Assembly (NCBI RefSeq): GCF_003012055.1
Contig: NZ_JYGE01000003.1
Location: 310,001 to 374,000, forward strand
From: Peptostreptococcus russellii
GTDB taxonomy: Bacteria > Bacillota > Clostridia > Peptostreptococcales > Peptostreptococcaceae
Direction of reading: 5' to 3'
Length of the DNA: 64,000 nt
Made by a program: the position numbers and the translations under genes. Shown in pieces: positions 18,539 to 26,847 of this stretch (the first letter of the stretch is position 1; each line of letters opens with the position of its first letter). The notes below the pieces were generated by a model, which was given only the letters and a program-made list of their open reading frames with translations, did no database searches and had not been told where the DNA came from.

Positions 18539-19405
18539 ATGCATATTAATTTTAAATATTTCATTGTCTCAATTGGATCAATATTTTTAGCTTTAGGAAT
18601 AGGAATACTGGTTGGATCAAGTCTTGGTAATAATGAGACTATTCAAAAGCAAAATGAAGCAATTGTAAAAGACATTGATGAGCAATTTAATGAATTGAAG
18701 ACAAAGGATGAAAAACTAAGTAAAGAAAATATTTCTTTAAAGGAGAATACAGACAGGTATAGAAAGTACATAGAATCAAATGAACTTCTACTAACTGCAG
18801 GAAAATTAACGGGTAGACAAATAGGAATTATATCTTTTAGTGAGAAGGACTCCCTAGATAATTTGGATACAGTAATAAGTAATGCAGGAGGAAATGTGGC
18901 TTTTAATATTGTAATTAATGAGTCACTATTTGAAAAAGGGAGTGCTCAAAAGATAAATGAAAAGTTACAAACAAATATATCTAAGAATTCAGAGTTAATA
19001 GATCTTGTATCAAGTGCTATCAAAGAGTCTGATATAAATGGAAAGTTAAACATTCTTTCTGAACTAGGTTATATAAAAGTAGAAAAGTATACAAATCAGT
19101 TTGATACAGTAAACAATATAGTTGTATTTAATAACCCAGTTACAAAGATGAAAAATAAGTTAACGATACTTGAAAAACCTATAATTGAAAATATGAAAGC
19201 TGAGAAAGCAGTATTGGCTGTTCAGAATTCATCTTCAAGTAAAGATAGTCTTCAAGAATTATCTAAGTTAAAAATAGCTACTATAAATAACGTTGATCAG
19301 TCAATAGGACATATATCTCTTATAACATGCTTGGCAAATGACAAAATAATAGGAGATTTTGGAAAGAATGATGATAATATCGTTACAATACCAGTAGCTA
19401 AATAA
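18539..19405 (+). CDS. SteB/MctB-like membrane-anchored protein (copper transporter family)
   Basis: The 288-aa protein has one N-terminal membrane segment (about residues 6-26, rich in Ile, Leu and Gly), ending in GILVGSSLGNN. A coiled coil of about 45 residues follows, then an extracytoplasmic alpha/beta domain. This is the architecture of the actinobacterial MctB/SteB family, named after a mycobacterial copper-resistance porin but in corynebacteria acting with SteA in division. I see no metal-binding Cys or Met cluster, so a copper role is not supported here. Next to steA, a division or envelope role is the better inference. Confidence 0.75.
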   Translation: MHINFKYFIVSIGSIFLALGIGILVGSSLGNNETIQKQNEAIVKDIDEQFNELKTKDEKLSKENISLKENTDRYRKYIESNELLLTAGKLTGRQIGIISFSEKDSLDNLDTVISNAGGNVAFNIVINESLFEKGSAQKINEKLQTNISKNSELIDLVSSAIKESDINGKLNILSELGYIKVEKYTNQFDTVNNIVVFNNPVTKMKNKLTILEKPIIENMKAEKAVLAVQNSSSSKDSLQELSKLKIATINNVDQSIGHISLITCLANDKIIGDFGKNDDNIVTIPVAK

Positions 19406-19417
19406 TGGAGGAAAAAG

Positions 19418-20107
19418 ATGTTTACTAGTATAATAATACCAGCATATAATGAAGCTGGGAGAATAAAAGATACTTTGGATCACATAGTCGACATCGATAT
19501 AATAAATGAAATATTAGTAGTCGATGATGGTTCAAAAGATAATACCGCAGAGCTTTTGGCAGCGTATAAAAATAGTAAAGTTAAATACTGGAAACAAAAC
19601 CCTAATCAAGGTAAGGGTAAAGCATTAGAAAAAGGACTTGAAATGCTAGATAAAGACAGCGAAATAGTAGTCTTCTTAGATGCTGATATAGGAAAAACAT
19701 CTTCAGAAGTTATTAAAATTATCCAGCCAGTTATTAATGGTGAGTGTGACGTTGCAATAGCAAAGTTTAGACCAGCCAAGAAAAAGGGTGGAATGGGATT
19801 TGTGAAAAGACTAGCTAGAGATTCTGTGTATGAACTAACTGGTGTAAAACTTGATTCAACAATATCTGGTCAAAGAGCTTTTAAAAGAGAAGTAATTGAG
19901 AAATTTGACTCAATACCAGATGGATACGGTGTAGAAGTAGGTATGACTATTGATATTTTAAAATGGAATTATAGTGTTAAAGAATATCTGGTTGATATGA
20001 CACATAATGAGACTGGAAGAGATTTAAGTGGATTTATTCATAGAGGAAAACAGTATTTACATATTAAAAAAATAGTAAAACAGAAAAAACAAGAATGGGG
20101 GAGATAA
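19418..20107 (+). CDS. Glycosyltransferase family 2 protein
   Basis: This 229-aa cytosolic or peripheral GT-A fold enzyme has the N-terminal TSIIIPAYNEAGRI and the VVDDGSKDNT nucleotide-binding region, the acceptor-loop NQGKGKALEKGL, and a DAD metal motif (FLDADIG) near residues 88-94. It resembles polyprenyl-phosphate and glucosyl-3-phosphoglycerate-type GT2 enzymes, but donor and acceptor cannot be assigned. It lies between steB and an MraY-like gene, so transfer onto a lipid-linked envelope intermediate is a reasonable guess. Confidence 0.85.
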   Translation: MFTSIIIPAYNEAGRIKDTLDHIVDIDIINEILVVDDGSKDNTAELLAAYKNSKVKYWKQNPNQGKGKALEKGLEMLDKDSEIVVFLDADIGKTSSEVIKIIQPVINGECDVAIAKFRPAKKKGGMGFVKRLARDSVYELTGVKLDSTISGQRAFKREVIEKFDSIPDGYGVEVGMTIDILKWNYSVKEYLVDMTHNETGRDLSGFIHRGKQYLHIKKIVKQKKQEWGR

Positions 20108-20109
20108 CT

Positions 20110-20937
20110 TTGTACACTTACTTAATGACCCTAATGTTATTTTTTGTAGGAGCATCGGTAACACTGTTATCAATACCATTATTATCTGGAATGCTAAAAT
20201 CAAGTGGGATGTTAAGGTCAAATTATAGGGGAGAAAAAATTCCAGTTAGTATGGGAATATGTTTTATACCAGCACTTATAATAAATTCAACAATACTATT
20301 ATATTGTAATGTTGATACAATAAGACTTTTTAGAATATATATATTATTATTTGCTATAATGTCAATGTGTTTTGCAGGTATAATAGATGATAGTATAGGA
20401 AATAGAGATGTAACTGGTCTGAAGGGACACTTTAAATCCTTGTTAAAAGGAAAATTGACTACAGGAGGATTTAAGGCTCTTTTGGGAGGTTTGGTAGGTC
20501 TTTTAATAACTGTTTCAATATCTAAGTCAATTTCTTATATATTGGTTGGTACTTTAGTAATTGCACTTTCAACTAATTTTATGAATCTCTTAGATTTAAG
20601 ACCAGGTAGAGCAATTAAAGTTTATATATTGATTTCCATTATAATATTTATATTTAGTTCAGTATTTGAAAAAGAAGTAATGATGTTAATACTTCCAGCT
20701 GTTGTGGCATATTTTTACTATGATTTAAAAGCAATGGCTATGATGGGAGATGCTGGTTCAAATGTATTGGGTATCTCTATTGGTGTATTTATAGTTACAT
20801 CTTTTGATCTAAAGGTACAAATATTTTACTTAGCTATTTTAGTGGCAATACATATTATAGGGGAAAAATTTTCTATAACAAAGCTTATAGAAAATAACCA
20901 TATATTAAACTATATAGATAAACTTGGAAGGAATTAA
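20110..20937 (+). CDS. MraY/WecA-like polyprenyl-phosphate sugar-1-phosphate transferase homologue
   Basis: The protein is about 275 aa with eight or nine hydrophobic segments and the cytoplasmic-loop motifs of the GT4 family. These are GIIDDSIGNRDVTGLKGHFK with a tandem Asp pair (about residue 91), GKLTTGGFKALLG, an NFMNLLDLRPGRA loop, and MMGDAGSNVLG near the end. Members transfer a sugar-phosphate from a UDP-sugar to undecaprenyl phosphate. The frame is open from ATG 20095, overlapping the previous gene, but GGGGGAG at 20097-20103 places initiation at the TTG 20110. Catalysis is likely but the sugar is unknown. Confidence 0.75.
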   Translation: MYTYLMTLMLFFVGASVTLLSIPLLSGMLKSSGMLRSNYRGEKIPVSMGICFIPALIINSTILLYCNVDTIRLFRIYILLFAIMSMCFAGIIDDSIGNRDVTGLKGHFKSLLKGKLTTGGFKALLGGLVGLLITVSISKSISYILVGTLVIALSTNFMNLLDLRPGRAIKVYILISIIIFIFSSVFEKEVMMLILPAVVAYFYYDLKAMAMMGDAGSNVLGISIGVFIVTSFDLKVQIFYLAILVAIHIIGEKFSITKLIENNHILNYIDKLGRN

Positions 20938-20938
20938 T

Positions 20939-22024
20939 ATGATTAGTAAAAAATTAGGAATAGTAAATAAGATTAAAAGTGAAAATGAATCAATACAGGA
21001 TTTGTTAGTTGAAATTGACGGTAATATTGAAAGAGCTTATAATTATATTCAATTGACAGGAAAAGCCAATATAGGTGATAAGATAGTACTTAATACAACT
21101 GCTGTTGAACTTAGTCTAGGAACAGGTGGATTTCATTTTGTAATACTTAATATTGACAACCCTGAGTCCCAGCTTTCAGACGGTGGTCATATTATGAAGC
21201 TTAGATATACTCCTATGCAGGTAAAGGTTGATTCTGTTGAAGAGCAAGAAAGTAAATATCATGATATATTTAATGATTTTGTATGCTTGGAAAAACTTCC
21301 TGTAGCTGTAGGAGCACTTCATAGTATATTGCCTCCATTTGCAGCTACTTTTAAGAAAAACTGTCCAGATAAAAAATTAGTATATATAATGACTGATGGA
21401 GCAGCATTACCTATGGCTTTTAGTAAGAACGTAGAAAATCTTAAGAAAAAGGGTTTGATAGATTCAACTATAAGCTATGGAAATGCCTTTGGAGGAGATT
21501 ATGAGTGCGTAAATATATATACTGCTTTAATTACAGCAAAAGCAATTTGTAAGGCAGACTGTGTAATTGTAGCTATGGGTCCTGGAATTGCTGGTACTGG
21601 AACGAAGTATGGATTTAGCGGTATAGATCAAGGTATGATAATAGATGCTGTTGAAAAATTAAATGGGGAATCATATGTTATACCAAGAATAAGTTTTGCA
21701 GATTTAAGACCAAGGCATATAGGAATTTCCCATCATTCAGTAACCATTTTAAGTGAAATAACAAGTAAGTCAAGCAATCTTGTTATAAACTCAGGCTATG
21801 AGCAGTCAAAGTTAAATATAATAAAAGATCAGATTCTTTGTAATAGTATTGCGGAAAAGCATAAAGTTACATTTACAGAGTATGAATCAACAAAAGAAGA
21901 TCTTGATGCTTTTGACCTAAAGGTAAAGAGTATGGGAAGAGGATTTGATGAAGATAAGGAATTTTTTGTTGCAGCTTCAACAGTTGCCAGTGAAATTTCA
22001 GAAAAAATAAATAAAAATAAATAA
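20939..22024 (+). CDS. DUF3866 family protein
   Basis: This is a soluble 361-aa protein of the DUF3866 family, known in clostridia and actinobacteria, with no established function. It begins with a small beta-rich part (LVEIDGNIERAYNYI, NTTAVELSLGTGGFHFV). The larger domain contains AALPMAFSKNV and a glycine-rich AMGPGIAGTGTKYGFSG that looks like a ligand or nucleotide loop. The start ATG 20939 is placed by GGAAGGA at 20926-20931 and overlaps no gene. Its position directly behind the steAB-glycosyltransferase genes suggests a role in the same envelope process, but that is inference. Confidence 0.82.
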   Translation: MISKKLGIVNKIKSENESIQDLLVEIDGNIERAYNYIQLTGKANIGDKIVLNTTAVELSLGTGGFHFVILNIDNPESQLSDGGHIMKLRYTPMQVKVDSVEEQESKYHDIFNDFVCLEKLPVAVGALHSILPPFAATFKKNCPDKKLVYIMTDGAALPMAFSKNVENLKKKGLIDSTISYGNAFGGDYECVNIYTALITAKAICKADCVIVAMGPGIAGTGTKYGFSGIDQGMIIDAVEKLNGESYVIPRISFADLRPRHIGISHHSVTILSEITSKSSNLVINSGYEQSKLNIIKDQILCNSIAEKHKVTFTEYESTKEDLDAFDLKVKSMGRGFDEDKEFFVAASTVASEISEKINKNK

Positions 22025-22050
22025 AATAATGTTAGAGTAACTTTAGATAA

Positions 22051-22092
22051 AATCTATTTCAAGGGGTGTTATTTTAAGTTGAAAGATAGATT
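22051..22092 (+). promoter_or_regulatory. Possible structured leader of punA
   Basis: AATCTATTTCAA (22051-22062) can pair with TTGAA and ATAGATT (22079-22083, 22086-22092), a 12-bp stem with a 2-nt bulge and a GGGGTG-containing loop, ending 30 nt before the punA start. It does not match a purine riboswitch. No T run follows. Confidence 0.35.
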
Positions 22093-22122
22093 AACATTAA
22101 TTTGATAGAAAGGTGTTTTGAT

Positions 22123-22935
22123 ATGTATAATAAAGTCAAAGAAAGCGTTGAATATATAAAAAATAAAATAGATGATAAGCCAGAAATTGCCCTAATACTG
22201 GGTTCAGGATTAGGTGATTTAGCTGAGGAAATAGTTAATCCAACTATAATACCATATAAGGAAATACCTCACTTTAAAGTATCCGAAGTGGCAGGTCATA
22301 AAAGTCAACTTGTAATAGGGCAGCTTTGTGGCAAGTGTGTCTTGGTTATGCAAGGAAGATTTCATTTTTATGAGGGATACTCACAGTCTGAGATAACTTA
22401 CCCAATAAGAGTATTTAAAGAAATGGGTATAGAAAAATTATTGGTAACAAATGCAGCTGGTGGAGCAAATAAAAACTATAAAGCTGGCGATTTGATGATT
22501 ATAAAGGATCATATAAATATGAGCGGATCAAATCCATTAATGGGAACAAATGATGAAAAGTTTGGACCGAGATTTCCAGATATGTCACAAGCTTACTCTA
22601 AAGCTGGTGTGGAGCTTATAAGACAGTGTGCAGATGAATTATCATTAGATCTAAGAGAAGGTGTATATATGTTTTTCTCAGGACCAAATTATGAAACTCC
22701 TGCAGAAGTAAAAATGGCATCTATACTAGGAGCGGATGCAGTAGGTATGTCTACTGTCCCAGAAGTTATCGTAGCCAATCACAGTGGAATGGAAGTATTT
22801 GGAATATCTTGTATAACAAATATGGCTGCAGGGATACTAGACCAGCCTCTAAATCATAAAGAAGTAATAGAAACTACAACTAGAGTAAAATCTGATTTTT
22901 CAAGCTTAGTTAAGAGATTTATAGAAAAAGTATAA
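22123..22935 (+). CDS. punA: Purine-nucleoside phosphorylase (trimeric type)
   Basis: This enzyme splits inosine or guanosine with phosphate into base and ribose-1-phosphate in purine salvage. Family motifs are ILGSGLGDLAEE (phosphate loop), QGRFHFYEGYS, VTNAAGGANK near 115, SGPNYETPAEVKM near 190, and SCITNMAAGI near 235. The frame opens at TTG 22102, but AGAAAGGTG at 22107-22115 points to ATG 22123, about 270 aa, the family norm. It stands alone or leads into mltG 20 nt later. Confidence 0.94.
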   Translation: MYNKVKESVEYIKNKIDDKPEIALILGSGLGDLAEEIVNPTIIPYKEIPHFKVSEVAGHKSQLVIGQLCGKCVLVMQGRFHFYEGYSQSEITYPIRVFKEMGIEKLLVTNAAGGANKNYKAGDLMIIKDHINMSGSNPLMGTNDEKFGPRFPDMSQAYSKAGVELIRQCADELSLDLREGVYMFFSGPNYETPAEVKMASILGADAVGMSTVPEVIVANHSGMEVFGISCITNMAAGILDQPLNHKEVIETTTRVKSDFSSLVKRFIEKV

Positions 22936-22955
22936 GTTTAGAAAGGAAATTGCCC

Positions 22956-24119
22956 GTGAGTAGAAGAGAGACGCAATCTAAGAAAGTACTTAGAAAAAGA
23001 AAAAAGAAGAAAAAAATAAGGGTTTTTAGGCTTTTAATAGTAATATTTGTATTTCTAGCAATAGTAGCTACTGTTGGAAATTTATACTATAAAAGAGCGT
23101 CAAAGGCAGTAGACCCAAAAACTAATAAAGAGATAATAGTTGAAATTCCAGAAGGATCACGTGCAAAAGATATTTCTACGATCCTTAGAGATAAAAAATT
23201 AATTAGAAACAAAAGAGTATTTATATCAAATGTAAAAAACTCTAAAAATGCGGAAAAAGTAAAGGCTGGAAAGTATAAGCTTTCTCAAAATATGGACAAT
23301 AAAGCTATAATAGATAAATTGGTTGCTGGAAAAGTATATCAAGATGGTATAAAAGTAACTTTTCCTGAGGGAAGTGTATCAACTGACATAGTTGATAAGC
23401 TTGTAAAAAGTGGTCTAGGAAAAAGAGAAACATATGTAAGTTTATTTAGAAATCCAAAAGAGTTTTCAAAAAAATATACCTTCCTATCAAACAATAAAAT
23501 AACAACACTTGAAGGATTTTTATATCCTGAAACATATTTTTTCAAAAAAGGAACTAGTGAAAAGCAAGTGTTTGAAAAAATGTTAGCTGAGTTTGAAAAA
23601 AAATACAATAAAAATATAATGCCTATTGTAGAAAAAAATAAGCTTGATTTTTATGATACTATAATAATGGCTTCTATTGTAGAAAAGGAAGCAATTAATG
23701 ATGAAGATAGAGATACAATAGCAGGTGTATTTTATAATAGACTAGATAAAAAAATGAAGCTTCAATCAGATGCAGTACTTCAGTATGGCTTACCAGAACG
23801 TAAGAGCAGGGTTTTGTACAAGGACTTAAAGGTAGAAACTCCTTATAATCTTTATCTAAATGCGGGTCTTCCACCAACTCCAGTAGCAAATCCAGGTCTA
23901 GAGTCACTTATGGCTGCTGCTAGTCCTAAAAAGACAGACTATCTTTACTTTGTAACTGGAACTGATGGTAAAAACTACTACAGTAAGACATTTGAAGAGC
24001 ATAAGGTTCATGCGGATAAGTATCGTAAAGATCTAGATGAACAGGAATTAAAGAACAAAAAAGAAACAAATAAAAGTAAAGAGTCAAGTAAAGAAAAAAG
24101 CTCTAGTGATAAAAAATAA
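22956..24119 (+). CDS. mltG: Endolytic murein transglycosylase MltG (YceG-like)
   Basis: MltG is a membrane-bound lytic transglycosylase that cuts nascent glycan strands and limits their length. A very basic cytoplasmic N-terminus (RKRKKKKK type) is followed by one membrane segment near residues 23-43, a LysM-like subdomain (VEIPEGSRAKDIS) and the YceG catalytic part with LEGFLYPETYF, MASIVEKEA and PTPVANPGLESLMAA. The tail is Lys/Ser-rich. The start GTG 22956 fits GAAAGGA at 22941-22947; the TTG at 22950 is too close to it. It is adjacent to trmR and trhP as yrrL is in Bacillus. Confidence 0.93.
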   Translation: MSRRETQSKKVLRKRKKKKKIRVFRLLIVIFVFLAIVATVGNLYYKRASKAVDPKTNKEIIVEIPEGSRAKDISTILRDKKLIRNKRVFISNVKNSKNAEKVKAGKYKLSQNMDNKAIIDKLVAGKVYQDGIKVTFPEGSVSTDIVDKLVKSGLGKRETYVSLFRNPKEFSKKYTFLSNNKITTLEGFLYPETYFFKKGTSEKQVFEKMLAEFEKKYNKNIMPIVEKNKLDFYDTIIMASIVEKEAINDEDRDTIAGVFYNRLDKKMKLQSDAVLQYGLPERKSRVLYKDLKVETPYNLYLNAGLPPTPVANPGLESLMAAASPKKTDYLYFVTGTDGKNYYSKTFEEHKVHADKYRKDLDEQELKNKKETNKSKESSKEKSSSDKK

Positions 24120-24144
24120 AAAAGTTTAATTTTGAAGAGTATAT

Positions 24145-24173
24145 GCGGGGAAAGATTTCTTTCCCTGCTTTTT
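24145..24173 (+). terminator. Terminator-like hairpin after mltG
   Basis: GCGGGGAAAG and CTTTCCCTGC form a strong stem with a four-base loop followed by TTTTT. The core resembles hairpins after recA, the MBL-fold gene and efp. Confidence 0.75.
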
Positions 24174-24226
24174 AAAGCAATAAGTAGAGAAAAGACAGGT
24201 TTTTAGTTTAAATAGAAGGTGATACA

Positions 24227-24883
24227 ATGAGTAATATAGTAAATGATGCAGTAGAAGATTATATAAGGGGAACATTGGCAGAAAATACAGGTCAGATTAA
24301 GGATATGGAAAAATATGCCAAAGAAAATAGTGTGCCAATAATACACAAAGAGGTATCTGAGTTATTAAGAGTTATTCTTAATATACATAAACCAAAAAGA
24401 ATATTAGAAGTAGGTTGTGCTATTGGATATTCATCTATATTTTTCTCTTCAGTATTAAAAAATGATGTTGAAATCATAACCACAGAAAGAAATCCAGTAA
24501 TGTTAAAAGAAGCTGAGAAGAATATAGAAAAGGCAGGTCTAAGTGATAAGATAAATATTCTAGTTGGAGATGCCCAGGAAACACTAAAAGATGTAGATGG
24601 CAAATTTGACATGATATTTATAGATGCAGCAAAAGGTCAATATAAGATGTTTTTTGATTTAGTAATTGACAAGCTAAATGTAAATGGTATAGTAGTATCA
24701 GATAATATATTGTATAAGGGTATGATTGCTGATGACGGATTGGTTGTCAGAAGAAAAAGAACAATAGTAAAAAGAATGAGAGATTATCTAGATTATTTGT
24801 GTCAAGCTGAATATTTGGATACATCAATAATACCAATAGGCGATGGAGTTGCTATTAGCTACAAAAATAGTGATAGAAAGTAA
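24227..24883 (+). CDS. trmR: tRNA 5-hydroxyuridine methyltransferase TrmR-like O-methyltransferase
   Basis: This 218-aa SAM-dependent O-methyltransferase has motif I ILEVGCAIGYSSIFF, a second acidic residue in TTERNPVML, and DMIFIDAAKGQY in the active-site region. In B. subtilis the gene at this position (yrrM) is TrmR, which methylates 5-hydroxyuridine at tRNA position 34 to 5-methoxyuridine. The neighbour trhP makes the 5-hydroxyuridine, so context and fold agree. The family also includes catechol methyltransferases, so the assignment leans on gene order. Confidence 0.82.
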   Translation: MSNIVNDAVEDYIRGTLAENTGQIKDMEKYAKENSVPIIHKEVSELLRVILNIHKPKRILEVGCAIGYSSIFFSSVLKNDVEIITTERNPVMLKEAEKNIEKAGLSDKINILVGDAQETLKDVDGKFDMIFIDAAKGQYKMFFDLVIDKLNVNGIVVSDNILYKGMIADDGLVVRRKRTIVKRMRDYLDYLCQAEYLDTSIIPIGDGVAISYKNSDRK

Positions 24884-24996
24884 AATAGTAGGGTATCTAA
24901 TATACAGAATAAGGGTATAACTTTATATAGCTGCTTATTGATTAAGTTTAAAGAATTCTTATCAATATTTATAATTAATAAATGGAAGGTGAAAAT

Positions 24997-26229
24997 ATGG
25001 AAAAAGTTGAATTATTAGCTCCAGCAGGAGACCTTGAAAGATTGAAGGTTGCCTTTGAATATGGTGCAGATGCAGTATATCTAGGTGGAGAGCAGTTTGG
25101 AATGAGAACTGCAGCGAAAAATTTTACAATAGAAGATATTAAGGAAGGTGCAGATTTTGCTCACGAGAGAGGTAAAAAAGTATTTGTAACAGTAAATATA
25201 ATACCTCACAATGAAGATTTTGAAGGATTTGAAGACTATTTAAGAGACTTAGAATCAGCGGGCGTAGATGCTTTAATAGCATCTGATCCTGGAGTAATAG
25301 ATCTTATAAAGTCTACTATTCCAAATATGGAAATACATCTAAGTACACAGGCAAATACAACTAATTACAGAAGCGCAAACTTCTGGTACAAGCAAGGTGT
25401 AAAGAGAGTTGTAGTAGCTAGAGAAATGTCTTTTAAAGAAATAAAAGAGATAAGAGAAAATATACCAAAAGAAATGGATATAGAAGCTTTTATGCACGGT
25501 GCTATGTGTATATCATACTCAGGGAGATGTCTAATTAGTAATTATATGACAGGAAGAGATGCAAATAGAGGTTCTTGTGCACAGTCTTGTAGATGGAAAT
25601 ATAGCTTGGTAGAGGAAAAAAGACCAGGGGAATACTTCCCAATATATGAAGATGAAAGAGGAACATTTTTCTTCAACTCAAAAGATCTTTGTATGATTGA
25701 ATACATCCCAGAATTAATTGAATCTGGAATAACAAGTTTAAAAATAGAAGGAAGAATGAAAACAGCTTACTATGTTGCTACTGTTGTAAGAGCTTATAGA
25801 ATGGCAATTGATGCATATTATAAAGATCCAGAAAACTGGAAATTTAATCCTATCTGGCTAGAAGAACTAAAAAAGGGAAGCCATAGACATTTTACGACTG
25901 GATTTTATAATGATAAGCCAGGAGATGAAGAACAAAACTATGCTTCAGCATCTTATGTAAGAAATTATGATTTTATAGGAATCGTATTAGAAGATAGAGA
26001 TGAAAATGGACTTGTAACAGTGGAACAAAGAAATAAAATGATGCTAGGTGACGAAATAGAAATAATGGGTCCATACACAGATACTATCAATACCACTATA
26101 ACTGAAATGTATAATGAAGATGGAGAGTCTATAGAGTCAGCTCCTCATCCAAGACAAATAGTAAAAATGAAGTTCCCAGAAGTAGTAGGAAGAAACTTTA
26201 TACTTAGAAAAGCAATAGAAGAAAAATAA
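24997..26229 (+). CDS. trhP: Peptidase U32 family tRNA hydroxylation protein TrhP
   Basis: U32-family proteins of the TrhP type hydroxylate uridine 34 of tRNA using prephenate and an iron-sulfur cluster. The U32 signature EAFMHGAMCISYSGRCLISN is near residues 165-185, followed by further Cys in GSCAQSC. The N-terminal ELLAPAGDLERLK and a C-terminal beta domain are typical. The frame opens at ATG 24982, but GGAAGGTGA lies just after it, so ATG 24997 is the start (about 410 aa). Bacillus has two copies (yrrN, yrrO); here only one is present. Confidence 0.87.
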   Translation: MEKVELLAPAGDLERLKVAFEYGADAVYLGGEQFGMRTAAKNFTIEDIKEGADFAHERGKKVFVTVNIIPHNEDFEGFEDYLRDLESAGVDALIASDPGVIDLIKSTIPNMEIHLSTQANTTNYRSANFWYKQGVKRVVVAREMSFKEIKEIRENIPKEMDIEAFMHGAMCISYSGRCLISNYMTGRDANRGSCAQSCRWKYSLVEEKRPGEYFPIYEDERGTFFFNSKDLCMIEYIPELIESGITSLKIEGRMKTAYYVATVVRAYRMAIDAYYKDPENWKFNPIWLEELKKGSHRHFTTGFYNDKPGDEEQNYASASYVRNYDFIGIVLEDRDENGLVTVEQRNKMMLGDEIEIMGPYTDTINTTITEMYNEDGESIESAPHPRQIVKMKFPEVVGRNFILRKAIEEK

Positions 26230-26246
26230 TAAAATAATAAACAAAA

Positions 26247-26280
26247 AAACATCGTTACTTTGCGATGTTTTTTTATTTTT
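26247..26280 (+). terminator. Rho-independent terminator after trhP
   Basis: AAACATCG and CGATGTTT pair over an 8-nt loop and run into TTTTTTTATTTTT. It isolates the pseudopilin-like genes from trhP. Confidence 0.92.
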
Positions 26281-26330
26281 GCCTATATTCATACAAGAAG
26301 ATATAGAGTCTTAATTTTAGGAGGAAAAAT

Positions 26331-26696
26331 ATGAAAAGAGATGCTAGTTTATCAATGGACACAATATTATCAGTATTATTAATTTCTGCAATTACTTATT
26401 CAATGGTTTTATCTTTTTCAAATCTAATTCAGATGAATGAAAATATAGATGATGAAAATGACTTGTTGGGATTGCTTGTAGGAATTGCAGAAAAGGAGAA
26501 TGAAAAAATAGCACTTAGCAGTATGGATTCGCTTGATACAGAAGATAGGCAGGAAATTTTGGAAGGATATAATATTAGAGTAAGAAGAACTATCTTAGAA
26601 GGAAAATTTGGTCTAGTAAAAAGTCAGATAACCGTATTAAAAGAAGGATCAGAGGAGTCTTTATCTACTTATTCTGTAATAGGTGCTAGTTTATAG
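26331..26696 (+). CDS. Small membrane-anchored protein, possible pseudopilin
   Basis: This 121-aa protein has a short basic N-terminus (MKRDASLSMD), a single hydrophobic segment at about residues 11-30, and a mixed helix/strand exterior domain. The layout is that of a small pseudopilin, but the canonical Gly-aromatic-xxx-Glu prepilin motif is missing. I do not recognise the family. The ribosome site AGGAGG is strong. It starts a run of four similar-sized genes, two of which do carry prepilin motifs, so grouping by context is reasonable. Confidence 0.6.
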   Translation: MKRDASLSMDTILSVLLISAITYSMVLSFSNLIQMNENIDDENDLLGLLVGIAEKENEKIALSSMDSLDTEDRQEILEGYNIRVRRTILEGKFGLVKSQITVLKEGSEESLSTYSVIGASL

Positions 26697-26847
26697 TTTT
26701 TATTGATAAGTTTCAAGACTTTTTAAATACCTATTATAAATAAGGCCAAAAAGTAAGTAATAAGCTTTACTTGTGGATTCGCTATCAAATAGCTATATAG
26801 ATATTTTAGATAAGAAAAGTTATTATTAAAATAATGAGGCAATTTAA

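Noticed and set aside
18539-19405. Calling the SteB-like protein a copper transporter
   Set aside because: Only the family name suggests it; no metal-binding residues are evident and the steA neighbour points to division.
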